Source: JBBSWA01 sp038046485
GTDB lineage: Archaea > Nanobdellota > Nanobdellia > Woesearchaeales > SM23-78
Direction of reading: 5' to 3'
Assembly: GCA_038046485.1 (NCBI GenBank)
Contig: JBBSWA010000002.1
Location: 1 to 56,661, forward strand
Length of the DNA stretch: 56,661 nt
The translations under genes and the position numbers were made by a program. Each line of letters starts with the position of its first letter. Position 1 is the first letter of the stretch. Positions 31,508 to 40,707 of the stretch are shown one piece after another. The notes below the pieces were generated by a model, which worked only from the letters and a program-made list of their open reading frames with translations, was not told the origin of the DNA and made no database searches.

Positions 31508-32224
31508 ATGAAGCCGTATAAGGTAAATGAGGGCATCGAAATCATCGACCTAACCCTATATCTAAAAAAGCACAAAACCATCATCATCGGAGACTTGCAC
31601 ATTGGTATGGAAGAGGCCTTGAATACAAAAGGCGTTTTAATTCCTCGGTTTCAGTTCAAGGAACTCTTGGATCGTCTAGACAAAATCTTGAAGGTTGCAA
31701 AGCCAAAGAAGATCATTCTAATCGGGGATGTCAAGCATGAGTTCGGGGTCATCACTGAAACCGAATGGCGCAACATCGTGCGTCTCATAGATTTTCTCAA
31801 GGAAAAAGCAGAGCTTCAGATTATTAAAGGAAATCACGATGCCATTGTACTACCGATTGCAAAGAAACGAGGTATTCCCGTTTCCGATCATATTGTTCTA
31901 GGAGATTTCTACCTGTGTCATGGTCATAAGCTCCCGACAGACAAAGCATTCAAAGAAGCCAAAACAGTCATCATGGGTCATGAGCATCCAGCAATCGGCC
32001 TTCAAGACGGTCCTCGCCGAGAGACTTACAAGTGTTTTCTCGTTGGAAAGTACAAGCACAAGAACCTCATTGTTCTCCCCAGCCTCAGCACGTTGAGCGA
32101 AGGCACCGACGTCACCAAGGAACAGTTCCTCAGCCCATTAATCAAGAACATCGGTGATTTCAAGTTCTACATCGTCGCAGATAAAGTCTATGAGTTTGGT
32201 AAAGTGAAGGATGTGATGGAATGA
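31508..32224 (+). CDS. SbcD-related archaeal metallophosphoesterase
   Basis: 238 residues with all calcineurin-like motifs in order: GDLHIG (28-33), GDVKHE (near 75), KGNHDA (near 111), LCHGHKL (near 137) and GHEHP (near 157). Matches the small archaeal SbcD/Mre11-related phosphoesterase family. The substrate is not known. Confidence 0.88.
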   Translation: MKPYKVNEGIEIIDLTLYLKKHKTIIIGDLHIGMEEALNTKGVLIPRFQFKELLDRLDKILKVAKPKKIILIGDVKHEFGVITETEWRNIVRLIDFLKEKAELQIIKGNHDAIVLPIAKKRGIPVSDHIVLGDFYLCHGHKLPTDKAFKEAKTVIMGHEHPAIGLQDGPRRETYKCFLVGKYKHKNLIVLPSLSTLSEGTDVTKEQFLSPLIKNIGDFKFYIVADKVYEFGKVKDVME

Positions 32225-32305
32225 AGGATGTGATAATTTAACAGACCCAACTGACATATTAAGAGGAAAAGATAGTTTTAAAAATGTGGTTGATATACTC
32301 TTCCT

Positions 32306-33061
32306 ATGCATGCTATTGTTAGGAAACCAGGCCATAATTTTGCGGGAGGAATAACGACCTCAAATTTAGGAACTCAAGATTATAATAAAGCATTAAAACA
32401 GCATGAAGATTACTGTAAGGTTTTGGAAAGCTGTGGGATAAAAGTGTTTGTGTTAGATGCTGATCTTAAATATCCAGATGGGTGCTTTGTTGAAGATACA
32501 GCGATTGTTACAGAACAATATGCGATTATAACAAGACTCGGCCATTCTACTAGGCAAGGAGAGGAAGAGAAGATAGTTGAAATTCTATCTAATTACAGAA
32601 AGATCGTATATATACAATCGCCAGCCACACTAGATGGTGGGGACATTTTGAGGGTCGATAAACATTTTTATATTGGGCTATCAAAAAGAACAAATAGGGA
32701 AGGAGCAAAGCAACTTACAACGATTCTATCTAAAGAAGGTTATACTGCATCAACTGTCCCTGTAAAAACAGTGCTTCATCTAAAAACAGGGGTTACTTCT
32801 ATCGGGATGAACAACCTTCTGTGTATAGAAGAGTTTCAAAAAAGACCTGAGTTCAAATCATTCAACGTTATACCTATTAGTAAAGATGAAGAATATAGTG
32901 CGAATTGTCTCGTCGTTAAAGAATGGCTTCTAATGCCAAAGGGTTTTACTAGAACAAGAAGCAAATTAAAAGGATTAGGTTATAATATTACTGAAATAGA
33001 AATGGGAGAATTTGCAAAGATGGATGGGGGATTGACTTGCCTATCCTTGTTATTCTCATAA
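32306..33061 (+). CDS. Dimethylarginine dimethylaminohydrolase (DDAH)-family protein
   Basis: 251 residues. DDAH signatures DGCFVEDTA (54-62), DGGDILR (near 112), HLKTGV (near 154, catalytic His) and the catalytic Cys in GGLTCLSL at the C-terminus are all present. The enzyme hydrolyses N-methylated arginine to citrulline and an amine; a related arginine-deiminase activity cannot be excluded. Not in an obvious arginine operon; bacterial-like family. Confidence 0.9.
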   Translation: MHAIVRKPGHNFAGGITTSNLGTQDYNKALKQHEDYCKVLESCGIKVFVLDADLKYPDGCFVEDTAIVTEQYAIITRLGHSTRQGEEEKIVEILSNYRKIVYIQSPATLDGGDILRVDKHFYIGLSKRTNREGAKQLTTILSKEGYTASTVPVKTVLHLKTGVTSIGMNNLLCIEEFQKRPEFKSFNVIPISKDEEYSANCLVVKEWLLMPKGFTRTRSKLKGLGYNITEIEMGEFAKMDGGLTCLSLLFS

Positions 33062-33065
33062 ATCT

Positions 33066-33608
33066 TCACAACTTCCCAATTACTGTCTTCTCACTAATAA
33101 TCGCTGAATTCCCAGAAGGGTCTTCTAGAATAAATTTGCAGTTTTCTTGCCCCCACATGATGCGGGTCATCTTCTTAAGGATGTTCTTTGCCTTCTTGCG
33201 GTCTTCCTCTTCTTCTGCAGTGTCGCGTAAGACTTCGACTTGTTTCTTAATTCTATTTAACACACCTTCAATATTGGTCACATATCCATTCGAAAATTCA
33301 CCGGGTTCAATCGATCCAATGTGGGGAATCTTCACCGTAGCATCCGCACTTTTCACAACACGGATCTTCATGTCTTCTTCTTTAGTAATCTCAAATGTAT
33401 ACTTGCTTGGCGTTCGTTTTTCTTCCGGCTCTACATCTGCTTTGTGGTAGCCGCATCCAGAGCAATCCATCCCGAAAAGGTGGCAGTTGCCAAAGTAAGG
33501 TACTTCGCGCACAGCCTCAGTCAAAGTCAATTTCTTTTCATTGCAGAAGGGGCAGAGTTCATTTTCAATGACTTCAACAGCTTCTTCTGCTTTCTTCTTT
33601 TCAGCCAT
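33066..33608 (-). CDS. ZPR1 zinc-finger domain protein
   Basis: 180 residues. The C4 zinc finger C-PF-C...C-SG-C (near residues 18-52) and the following beta domain (TFEITKEEDMKIRVVKSADA, IPHIGSIEPGEFSNGYVTNIEG) are the hallmark of the single-ZPR1 archaeal proteins. Eukaryotic ZPR1 chaperones the elongation factor eEF1A; the archaeal role is likely similar but unproven. Converges with the DDAH gene. Confidence 0.92.
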   Translation of the reverse strand: MAEKKKAEEAVEVIENELCPFCNEKKLTLTEAVREVPYFGNCHLFGMDCSGCGYHKADVEPEEKRTPSKYTFEITKEEDMKIRVVKSADATVKIPHIGSIEPGEFSNGYVTNIEGVLNRIKKQVEVLRDTAEEEEDRKKAKNILKKMTRIMWGQENCKFILEDPSGNSAIISEKTVIGKL

Positions 33609-33663
33609 ACTCCCTCAAAAGAAAACATGTTTTAAAAAGCTTATGGTAAGAGTTAGAATTTAA

Positions 33664-34095
33664 TCATTCTTCGCCGAGTTCATCCTTCATGCCAGGGGCT
33701 TGAGGCTGTCCTTTGGCCGCCGCAGGTCCTTGTCGGTAAATCTCAGCAAAGCTAGGTACAATGACCACATAGTCATCGCCAAAGCCGGCAATGTCGCCTT
33801 CAATGGCGTCGGTTGTTTTTTTGAGTTTATTGATGGCTCGTTTGAGTTCAATGAGATCTTTGTCTTTTAAGGGTCGAATATTGATCAAGGCAACAGTATA
33901 TCCCTCTCTTAATACATCTAGAATGGGTTTGACATCGGTGAAGTCTTCTACGACAAAGGGGCGGACAACGACTTTGCTTCCACCCTGACGGGGGTTTTCT
34001 CCTTCTCCGCTAATCTCTACATAATCGTCACTGGGCGCTACGCCTTCTTCTTCATAGTCATTTTTTCTGAATTTTTTGAAGAAAGAAAAGCTCAT
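33664..34095 (-). CDS. sepF: Archaeal cell-division protein SepF
   Basis: 143 residues. N-terminal amphipathic helix MSFSFFKKFRK (membrane targeting), flexible linker, then the SepF core VVVRPFVVEDFTDVKPILDVLREGYTVALINIRPL... ending in the GDDYVVIVPSF strand. Archaeal SepF anchors FtsZ to the membrane. FtsZ itself is outside this window. The C-terminal tail is short and acidic. Confidence 0.9.
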   Translation of the reverse strand: MSFSFFKKFRKNDYEEEGVAPSDDYVEISGEGENPRQGGSKVVVRPFVVEDFTDVKPILDVLREGYTVALINIRPLKDKDLIELKRAINKLKKTTDAIEGDIAGFGDDYVVIVPSFAEIYRQGPAAAKGQPQAPGMKDELGEE

Positions 34096-34245
34096 ATAGT
34101 TAGCCTCCAGCCACGGTGCGTTTCACGTCCTTCAAGTATATAAAGCTTTTGGTGGAAAAGTGTTCTTTTTCCGTCTAATGGGCATGAAATCAGGGGTTTG
34201 GAGGCTTGGGGAAAAATTTAAATAGCCGTGCGGGTACCTAAAAAT

Positions 34246-35262
34246 ATGAAGTATGGCTGGATAGTGATAGCACTCTTTCTATTTCATGTAGCGGTAGTGG
34301 CCGCAGAGGATGCAGAGAACATATCCAGTATATTTGTAAAATATGTGACAGCTGAAGAGTTAGGAATAGATGGGCTCTCACCTGAAAAGTTGGTGGTTTC
34401 AAAGCTAGGAGATACGGTTAAGGTGTATTCATTTTCAATTGGCTCAGATGTACAAAAGGCACTAGAGGGGATTAAGGAAGAGGCGTTAAAGCAGCGTCTT
34501 TCTTTGGTGAAAGAGGATGTAGATAAGAAAAAGTGGGTAAGTTTACCGATCTCCCAGCAAGTGGATATTTATCAGATCTCAACGATTTATGCGAATATCG
34601 ATAAGAAGGCGTTTAGGAGTAGGGTTCGCTTAACGGTAACTTCACCAGATAATTATAAAGCAGTTAAGATTGTGCAGGTATATCCGGATGGGGAGGATAT
34701 CAGTGCAGCCGATTTTATATTTAACCCAGACGATAAACCCGTTGTTTTTAAGACAAGAGATCCTATGCTTGAATGGAATATTCCGCTCGTCTCTCCAGGT
34801 CAGGTAATCAAGTTGGAGTACTATGTAAAGGATATTTTGACGAATGCGAACCTGCTCATTTTGGCTTTTGGGGAGTTGTACAGTTCAGCGGAGCCTTTAC
34901 CAGAGGTGAATGAGTCAGCGGTAACACCCAGCCCAGAAAACGATTCAGTCCCCGTTACAAATGTAAGTTCAAATGTCACAGCACTCCCAGTGAATACAGA
35001 GACAAAATTCTCAACCGCGTTTTTGCTTACGGTATTAAGCATCCTTGCCTTGGTTTCGGTTGTGATTGCCATTTTCCATTTTGAGTTGAAGGAAAAGGCC
35101 GTTGCAGAAAAAAGAAAGTTTTCTGAGAACTTAGATAATTATGTGAAGACCAGTTTACAGATGGGGGCAGATCCAAAGACTTTGCGTCAGGCCTTAAGCG
35201 CAGCAGGTTGGGATCCTCAGATGGTGGATCGTTTGATTGAGCATCATACAAAGAAGCATTGA
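34246..35262 (+). CDS. Secreted/membrane-anchored envelope protein with C-terminal UBA-like helix bundle
   Basis: 338 residues from ATG 34246 (TATA 34216-34224, leaderless). Signal peptide ending in VVAAEDAE, a beta-rich extracellular domain with Asn-rich linker (NESAVTPSPENDSVPVTNVS), one transmembrane helix (about 265-290) and a cytoplasmic tail whose MGADPKTLRQALSAAGWDP resembles a small three-helix UBA-like unit. Envelope role likely; family not named. Confidence 0.7.
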   Translation: MKYGWIVIALFLFHVAVVAAEDAENISSIFVKYVTAEELGIDGLSPEKLVVSKLGDTVKVYSFSIGSDVQKALEGIKEEALKQRLSLVKEDVDKKKWVSLPISQQVDIYQISTIYANIDKKAFRSRVRLTVTSPDNYKAVKIVQVYPDGEDISAADFIFNPDDKPVVFKTRDPMLEWNIPLVSPGQVIKLEYYVKDILTNANLLILAFGELYSSAEPLPEVNESAVTPSPENDSVPVTNVSSNVTALPVNTETKFSTAFLLTVLSILALVSVVIAIFHFELKEKAVAEKRKFSENLDNYVKTSLQMGADPKTLRQALSAAGWDPQMVDRLIEHHTKKH

Positions 35263-35340
35263 TAGTGGGTTTAAGCTCATTTTTCTAGGAAGATTTATAA
35301 ACAGATTAACTATCACTAAGTAGTGATTTTAGGAGATAGG

Positions 35341-35868
35341 ATGGCAACACTACAGTTAGTTCATTCGGGGCATGGATTGATATATCCCTATCGAAAGGTC
35401 GTTTTATATGAAAGTAATCCCTCCTCAACTCAGGCAGGAGCAGGTGAGATAAAAGCGATTATAACCCACCAAGGGGTAGAAGAGATATCCCCAACAACAG
35501 TTCCTTTAAAGGAGTCGGTATTGACAGTTGCCTATTGGGGGCAATTAGACCCCGCAGGTTTTGTTGTGCTTCCTTCAGGACAAGGAAGGACTTCATTGGA
35601 AAACAGAGTTTTTTTGATTGGGGAACACGTGGCTAGGCAACCGTTAAATAATCTAAGAATTCCTCCTATGTTTACTCGAGATGATATTAGCGGAATGCTT
35701 AGCACATCTCTTATCGCAAGGGTGGATGTTTATTGGACTCAAGGTGGGGCAGAACAGGTTTTATACGAAACAAGAACGATGGATAGTGACACTAGACGTT
35801 CACGATTAAGATCCCTTGCGCAAGATCCAGAATGCCTTGCAGGAAGTAGTTTAATTAGTGTGCTCTGA
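35341..35868 (+). CDS. Hypothetical protein, 175 residues
   Basis: Start at ATG 35341 with AGGAG ribosome-binding site (frame opens at GTG 35323). Beta-rich, no signal peptide, no motif. It lies after the envelope gene, and a TATA-like box near 35291 gives it its own promoter. Function unknown. Confidence 0.55.
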   Translation: MATLQLVHSGHGLIYPYRKVVLYESNPSSTQAGAGEIKAIITHQGVEEISPTTVPLKESVLTVAYWGQLDPAGFVVLPSGQGRTSLENRVFLIGEHVARQPLNNLRIPPMFTRDDISGMLSTSLIARVDVYWTQGGAEQVLYETRTMDSDTRRSRLRSLAQDPECLAGSSLISVL

Positions 35869-35881
35869 AGTTAGTTCTTCT

Positions 35882-36577
35882 CTAAGCAGTAGAAGCTTGT
35901 AGTTGTGTGAAAGAAGCAATCCGCTCAACAAAGTTTTCCCAGGTAGCAATTAAGTTTTCAGTCATAGCTTTGGTTTCATTTTCTTGAATGGTTTTTATCA
36001 ACTTAATGGCTGCTTTAATCTTGCTGATAGGAGCTGCCATCTTAGGGTCTTGTACATTTAATCGGCTTAAGTCTATGTCTTGAAGAGGGGTAGTATTAGC
36101 TGCTTCCTGGTAGGCCTCAAGATAATCTATAATTAATCTTTGTAATTTTTCCATACAGCTTAAGACAAGTTTCCATATTCTTATCTCAAGAAGAGCATGT
36201 TGAAAGTATCGGTGAACCTGGTTAGCAATCACTTTTTTGACATCAAAGGTGGTGTTGAGTAAGGAACTGGCTTCGCTATCAAAAAAATCTTTTTCTAGTC
36301 GGGCAATGCCTTCTTCAATACTTGTTTTGAGTCCAGGGAGATTTTTTATCCAAGCTCCATATTCATCTTGTGATACTACGCTTAGGAGGAGATCTGCCCA
36401 GGTTCCTCGTTCATGTACCTGATCACTGAAACGGCTTCGGACATCAGATGAGGGTTGGATGAGGTCTATGCCTGCTGCGCCTGAGCGAACACGTGCTTCC
36501 CTGCCAGCTTCTTGAGTTGTCCGTCGATTAGCAAGCTGGAGAATTTTGTCATTTTGTATAGTCCAAGCATTTACCAT
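35882..36577 (-). CDS. Helical hypothetical protein
   Basis: 231 residues, all-helical, no signal peptide, starts at ATG 36577 with TATA about 25 nt upstream (36601-36609). No recognised domain. It is divergent from the GAF-GGDEF gene, so one promoter region serves both; this may be a regulatory link, which is not shown. Confidence 0.6.
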   Translation of the reverse strand: MVNAWTIQNDKILQLANRRTTQEAGREARVRSGAAGIDLIQPSSDVRSRFSDQVHERGTWADLLLSVVSQDEYGAWIKNLPGLKTSIEEGIARLEKDFFDSEASSLLNTTFDVKKVIANQVHRYFQHALLEIRIWKLVLSCMEKLQRLIIDYLEAYQEAANTTPLQDIDLSRLNVQDPKMAAPISKIKAAIKLIKTIQENETKAMTENLIATWENFVERIASFTQLQASTA

Positions 36578-36706
36578 CCATTTTCCCTTCAGTCTACAAC
36601 CTATTTAAACCCTTCGCTCTGGAGCAGCCCACCTTATATTAATTATAGTCACTTAATAGTAGTTAAGAAGCGAAATGTTTATAAAGGGCAGCGTCTAAAT
36701 CAGAGG

Positions 36707-37909
36707 ATGACTAATCGAGAAAGCCCTCTTGAAAGCTTAGTAACGCACGCCTCGGTGGGTGCTGTTCAAAAACCTCTACGAGAGCTTGCGGCGCAGATCT
36801 TTCGAGGGCTTCATACACAATTTCCAGGCAGGAGCGTTGCTAGAGATGATATTAGATATGCGCTGGTATTGTTGGATCATCCAAATTCTACAAATCTTTA
36901 TGTGGCAGAAGCCGCAGGGTTTCGGGATCGGCATTATGATGATCCATTAAACGTATTAGAAACGCTTGCAGGGCAAGCCATTTTGAATAATACTCCTCAA
37001 TGTTTAGAAACAATTAATGGGCAATCTCCATTTCATCATTTAGCGGGCGAAAGACGGGCAAAAAGTGCTTTAGCCATTCCGTTACGTAACTTGAAGGATA
37101 AAGTGGTAGGAGCCGTAGTGGTGGAAGAAGTGGAGTCTGAAACGGCACAGGATGAACGACCCTTCCCATTTAATTCGGCGGCAATAGACAATATCATGAA
37201 CATTATTCCAGGATATGCAAGTGGTTTAGATTATTTCACCCAAGCTACGATCGATCCAGTAACAGGAGTTTTGAGCCGAAGGCGTTTAGATGAAGTAATG
37301 GCACAAACCTACGAGTCAGCAAAGAGAAGTAAGCGGCCTTATAGTATTATTATGTTGGATGTAGATAAATTTAAAGATTATAATGACACACATGGTCACC
37401 CAGCAGGAGATGAAGTTCTACATTTTATTGGGGATATTATCAAAGAGCATTTCCGCGGGAAAGCTGCTGGGGGAAGATACGGTGGGGAAGAATATGCTAT
37501 TCCAAGAGATATACCTATAGAAAATGCATTAATGGAAGCAGAAACCCTTAGACGAAAAATTGAGTCCGAAAGCAAGAGAGAAAAACTGAATGGAGGTATA
37601 ACCGCTACTTTTGGGGTAGCCTGTGATCCTACACCTTCAGGAACAGATTATTTAGAAGAAGCAAAGCGAGTTTTAGGTGATGCAGATAAAGCAATGTATG
37701 CAGGTAAGGGAAAATGGGTTTTCACCAGGGGACCAAATGGGTTGTGGGGGCCAGAAACTTCTGGACAGAAAAACAGGGTTATGTTTAAGCCGTTACAGGG
37801 CGCACGTATACATCATACAAGGCAGCGGTTTGTTTTAGATAAAGTAGGCGAAGGAGAGTTTAAGCAGATCCCCTCAGAAGCAGAAACCTACGGATTATAT
37901 AAACTCTAA
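36707..37909 (+). CDS. GAF-GGDEF protein (putative diguanylate cyclase)
   Basis: 400 residues from ATG 36707 (TATA 36677-36687, leaderless). A GAF-like sensor (about 30-180) precedes a GGDEF domain with ITG-like PVTGVLSRRRLDEV, MLDVDKFKDYNDTHGHPAGD and the active-site GGRYGGEEYA (about 256-265). GGEEY keeps the active-site Glu. No RxxD inhibition site is seen. C-di-GMP signalling is rare in archaea, so activity and transfer origin deserve attention. Its C-terminal 60 residues are unassigned. Confidence 0.85.
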   Translation: MTNRESPLESLVTHASVGAVQKPLRELAAQIFRGLHTQFPGRSVARDDIRYALVLLDHPNSTNLYVAEAAGFRDRHYDDPLNVLETLAGQAILNNTPQCLETINGQSPFHHLAGERRAKSALAIPLRNLKDKVVGAVVVEEVESETAQDERPFPFNSAAIDNIMNIIPGYASGLDYFTQATIDPVTGVLSRRRLDEVMAQTYESAKRSKRPYSIIMLDVDKFKDYNDTHGHPAGDEVLHFIGDIIKEHFRGKAAGGRYGGEEYAIPRDIPIENALMEAETLRRKIESESKREKLNGGITATFGVACDPTPSGTDYLEEAKRVLGDADKAMYAGKGKWVFTRGPNGLWGPETSGQKNRVMFKPLQGARIHHTRQRFVLDKVGEGEFKQIPSEAETYGLYKL

Positions 37910-39429
37910 TTTTTCAATCCAGTATAACTTTTTTTTATATTCATTTCTTGACTTGTTTTCTTCACAAACACATCAAACAACGGAACTTTAATCGGCGTTG
38001 CAAAGCGTGCAAAGTTACTCGTAATAATTGCTTCACCTTTATCCAAAGCCGCAATGCTCCTTCCATCCGTACTCAGATCTTGACTCGCACTATCAATCAC
38101 AGCCTGTCTTTCCGGTGCCATCTCAATGCCAAGAATGATCTTCGTGTTAATATTGGCCAAGATCTCTCGAGGAATCAAAGAAGGTAACTGTGTAATCGCC
38201 GTCAATCCCACTTGAAACTTCCTTCCCTCACGGGCAATCGTTGCAAATACGTTAGGTCCGCTTTCAAGCACTTCTTTTCCAAGGACGCGAGGTGCTTCTT
38301 CAAGAACAATGGAAACAACCGGTTTATCTTTGAGACTGCCTTGATTCTTATAATATTTGTACTTCCCCAAGATTTCCGTAGCAAGGATCGAGCCAATAAG
38401 GATTTCAGTACTGCTACTCAATCCGCTCGTATCAATAACTACCGTATGTGCTTTTTCAAGTTCGTTTAAAGTATCGGCAACCGTTGTCTCTCCACCTTGG
38501 AGTTGGAAGGCTCCATTACAAAATAGTTGGTTATTGTTAAATTCTAAGTCTAGGATTTGGGAAAATCTTCTTCGTACAACAGCAATGCTTCCTTCATTGA
38601 ATGGATTTTTTCCATTGGAATCGGCAAGGGTTTTTCCGATCATGGCAGCTTCAATCCATCCTTCTCCATAGAGGCGGTAATAAGCGGTTAGGGCTTCTTT
38701 TTGGGGCCCACTCCATTCGGCAGAGCCATCAAAATGATGAGGTCTTAAAATTTTCAAGTTAAAGCGTAACGTTCTCCCGCCGGCCGGCGGGCTCCGGCTG
38801 TAATAAGCCAATCTCTCTTTCTTCGGATGATTCTTCAATCGTTCATAGTATTCATCATGTGGATCGAGCACAAGCAAGGCACAGTAGTCCTTGTCGAGAG
38901 TATCCCATAGAACAACGCTCATTAAATTACTTTTTCCCTTCCCAGTCGTAGCCGGGATCAAGACGTGGTGGCTAAAGACTTCTCGCCCGTCTAAGTAAAT
39001 GGGAAAATCAAGCTCTTTAGAGCCCGATCGCAATTGACCGATAAATAAAGGATTTTTAGGCTGGGTCAAAAATGAGAGATCTTCTGCAGTAACGTCGCGC
39101 ACCAAGCTAAAGAACGTAGGGAGTACTTTGCAGCTGCGGGCTTGGTTTTCTTGGATGAAAACAAGTGTTTTGAGCATCGCTAAACTATAGTTGCGCAGTT
39201 CTGGCTCCATAAAATCCAAGGTACCGCCTTGTTCGAGCATCATTCCAGAGACCAGTTCAAGGTTTTCTTCGCTGATTTGGCTGCCATACTGTAAGTCAAA
39301 GGCTTGAAGAAGTACTTTTCCAGAGCTGTTCTCGGCAATAAACAATTCACCTAGCTCTGCTTCTTTTCCTTGCTTCACCCGCATCAGGATCTCGCCAAAC
39401 TTCCCCGTGACAACTTGACCGCGTACCAT
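37906..39429 (-). CDS. HerA-like P-loop ATPase/DNA translocase
   Basis: 507 residues. N-terminal HAS-barrel-like region, Walker A ATTGKGKSN (near 186), Walker B region ILVLDPHDEYY..., and a downstream VSIVLEEAPR, all in the VirB4/HerA order. Archaeal HerA pumps DNA for end resection together with NurA, which is not in the window; a conjugation-type ATPase is an alternative. A 16-bp GC palindrome (38776-38791) encodes the SPPAGG loop. Confidence 0.85.
   Translation of the reverse strand: MVRGQVVTGKFGEILMRVKQGKEAELGELFIAENSSGKVLLQAFDLQYGSQISEENLELVSGMMLEQGGTLDFMEPELRNYSLAMLKTLVFIQENQARSCKVLPTFFSLVRDVTAEDLSFLTQPKNPLFIGQLRSGSKELDFPIYLDGREVFSHHVLIPATTGKGKSNLMSVVLWDTLDKDYCALLVLDPHDEYYERLKNHPKKERLAYYSRSPPAGGRTLRFNLKILRPHHFDGSAEWSGPQKEALTAYYRLYGEGWIEAAMIGKTLADSNGKNPFNEGSIAVVRRRFSQILDLEFNNNQLFCNGAFQLQGGETTVADTLNELEKAHTVVIDTSGLSSSTEILIGSILATEILGKYKYYKNQGSLKDKPVVSIVLEEAPRVLGKEVLESGPNVFATIAREGRKFQVGLTAITQLPSLIPREILANINTKIILGIEMAPERQAVIDSASQDLSTDGRSIAALDKGEAIITSNFARFATPIKVPLFDVFVKKTSQEMNIKKSYTGLKN
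38776..38791. repeat. GC-rich 16-bp perfect palindrome inside the HerA-like gene
   Basis: CCCGCCGGCCGGCGGG in otherwise AT-rich coding sequence, translated in frame as part of SPPAGGRT. The base composition differs sharply from its surroundings, suggesting an inserted palindrome that kept the reading frame. Confidence 0.7.
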
Positions 39430-39506
39430 GCTGTTCGAGAACCCTCTATCCTATATAAAAATGACGTTTAGGAAAAGCTTTTAAAAGCCAATAGCTTCCT
39501 AGCCTC

Positions 39507-39659
39507 ATGCAAACAATAACCCTTCCCAAGATCAAGTTTGAGCGTATGGAGCTCGAGTTAAAGACCTTACGAGAGACTCGCCTATACAAGCGCTTGTTGG
39601 AATTTAACCAGAACGTGTTGAAAGGCAAAGTATACACAAGGAAAGACTTAGGTTTCTGA
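39507..39659 (+). CDS. Small antitoxin-like protein of a convergent pair
   Basis: 50 residues, begins MQTITLPKIKFERMELELKT, an amphipathic RelB/Phd-like pattern with a basic C-terminus. TATA-like sequence (39474-39484) is about 25 nt upstream. Its 3' end overlaps tail to tail by 12 nt the RelE-like gene on the other strand, as at 13870-14303. Confidence 0.6.
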   Translation: MQTITLPKIKFERMELELKTLRETRLYKRLLEFNQNVLKGKVYTRKDLGF

Positions 39660-39965
39660 AGCTTTTGTTTTTATTTTTTGAATGGTTTTTCGTTGTTTAA
39701 GAGCACTAGTTTTCATCTCAAATTCAAAAACCTTAATCTGGTTGCTCTTCTCTAGAACTTGGTAATAGAGTCGAAGTGGTGGTCGTATGTTCTTGACTTC
39801 ATAGAGAAAAAGTTGGGAATCCAGAAGTTCTCCGGCCAAAGGACCTTTTTCTTCGACCTTGTCGAACATCTTCCGAAGAATTTCTTTTACTTCTTTGTTT
39901 TTGCCAGCTTTCTTCAGTTGTTTAAAGACAACTTTATCGAAGATAAGTTCGTAGTTTTTATTCAC
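39648..39965 (-). CDS. RelE/ParE-superfamily toxin-like protein
   Basis: 105 residues. MNKNYELIFDKVVFKQLKKAG at the start, a central AGELLDSQLFLYEVKNIRPPLRLYY strand pair and a basic C-terminal helix are typical of RelE-like toxins (HigB/RelE fold). Convergent with the small ORF at 39507. The stop lies inside the antitoxin-like gene. Confidence 0.72.
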   Translation of the reverse strand: MNKNYELIFDKVVFKQLKKAGKNKEVKEILRKMFDKVEEKGPLAGELLDSQLFLYEVKNIRPPLRLYYQVLEKSNQIKVFEFEMKTSALKQRKTIQKIKTKASET

Positions 39966-40002
39966 AGGATGGAGAAGTTTGTTAGGTATTATAAAATTGC
40001 CG

Positions 40003-40575
40003 TTAGAAAAACGCCCGATACAAATTCAAATACACACTAAACCCATCAAAACCTGGGATCGGCAGTAAGTTGAAGATCAGTAAGAACTTGTTAATATGTC
40101 CAAGAAGCAACAGGAAAAATCGGATAGTGTGGGGTATCTTCTTACCGCTGTTTAAGGCAATCTTAGATCCGCCCCAAAGGAGCAGGTGCCAGATAGGTCC
40201 AGCAAGGGCGATAAAGGCCATCTGTAAATGGGTTCCCCCGTTGCCGATAGAAACATAACCTGGAATAAAGAAGATCAAGCCGGTATTCAATAACTTCAAG
40301 ACAATGCCAAACAACAGCCAAGTATAGGCAGCATGAAACGTCGCACTCAAGCCATAGGCCATCGCAACAAACTTATGTCCCATTTCGTGCAGAATCACAG
40401 AAGGTGCTGTGACAGCACAGGCAAACCAGAAGTCTTGCCAGCGAAATCCCTGAAATTGTTGAAAGTACTTCTCAGTAATGCGTCGGGGGTGTTGAGGAAA
40501 GGCATCCATAAAGATGTAGCCCAGAGCAAGGGACATGATCAGCACGTCGATGAGTTCGCTAAAGGTAAACAACAT
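40003..40575 (-). CDS. M50-family membrane metalloprotease (site-2 protease-like)
   Basis: 190 residues with about five hydrophobic helices. Zinc motif HEMGH (near 64-68) and the third-ligand motif NLLPIPGFDGFS (near 167-178) are both intact. Cleaves proteins inside the membrane. It is a minimal member with no PDZ or CBS domain. Start ATG 40575. Possible partner of the rhomboid in envelope proteolysis, by analogy only. Confidence 0.9.
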   Translation of the reverse strand: MLFTFSELIDVLIMSLALGYIFMDAFPQHPRRITEKYFQQFQGFRWQDFWFACAVTAPSVILHEMGHKFVAMAYGLSATFHAAYTWLLFGIVLKLLNTGLIFFIPGYVSIGNGGTHLQMAFIALAGPIWHLLLWGGSKIALNSGKKIPHTIRFFLLLLGHINKFLLIFNLLPIPGFDGFSVYLNLYRAFF

Positions 40576-40707
40576 AGTATGCCAGAAACCGATTTGTTTT
40601 TTAAAGTTTATTAAAATATAACTGATTAGAGACGAAATTCAATAAGGTGTTGGAGATATACAACCTAGCACAACAATGTATATAAAGTTCTTCCTTCAGT
40701 GCGAGGT

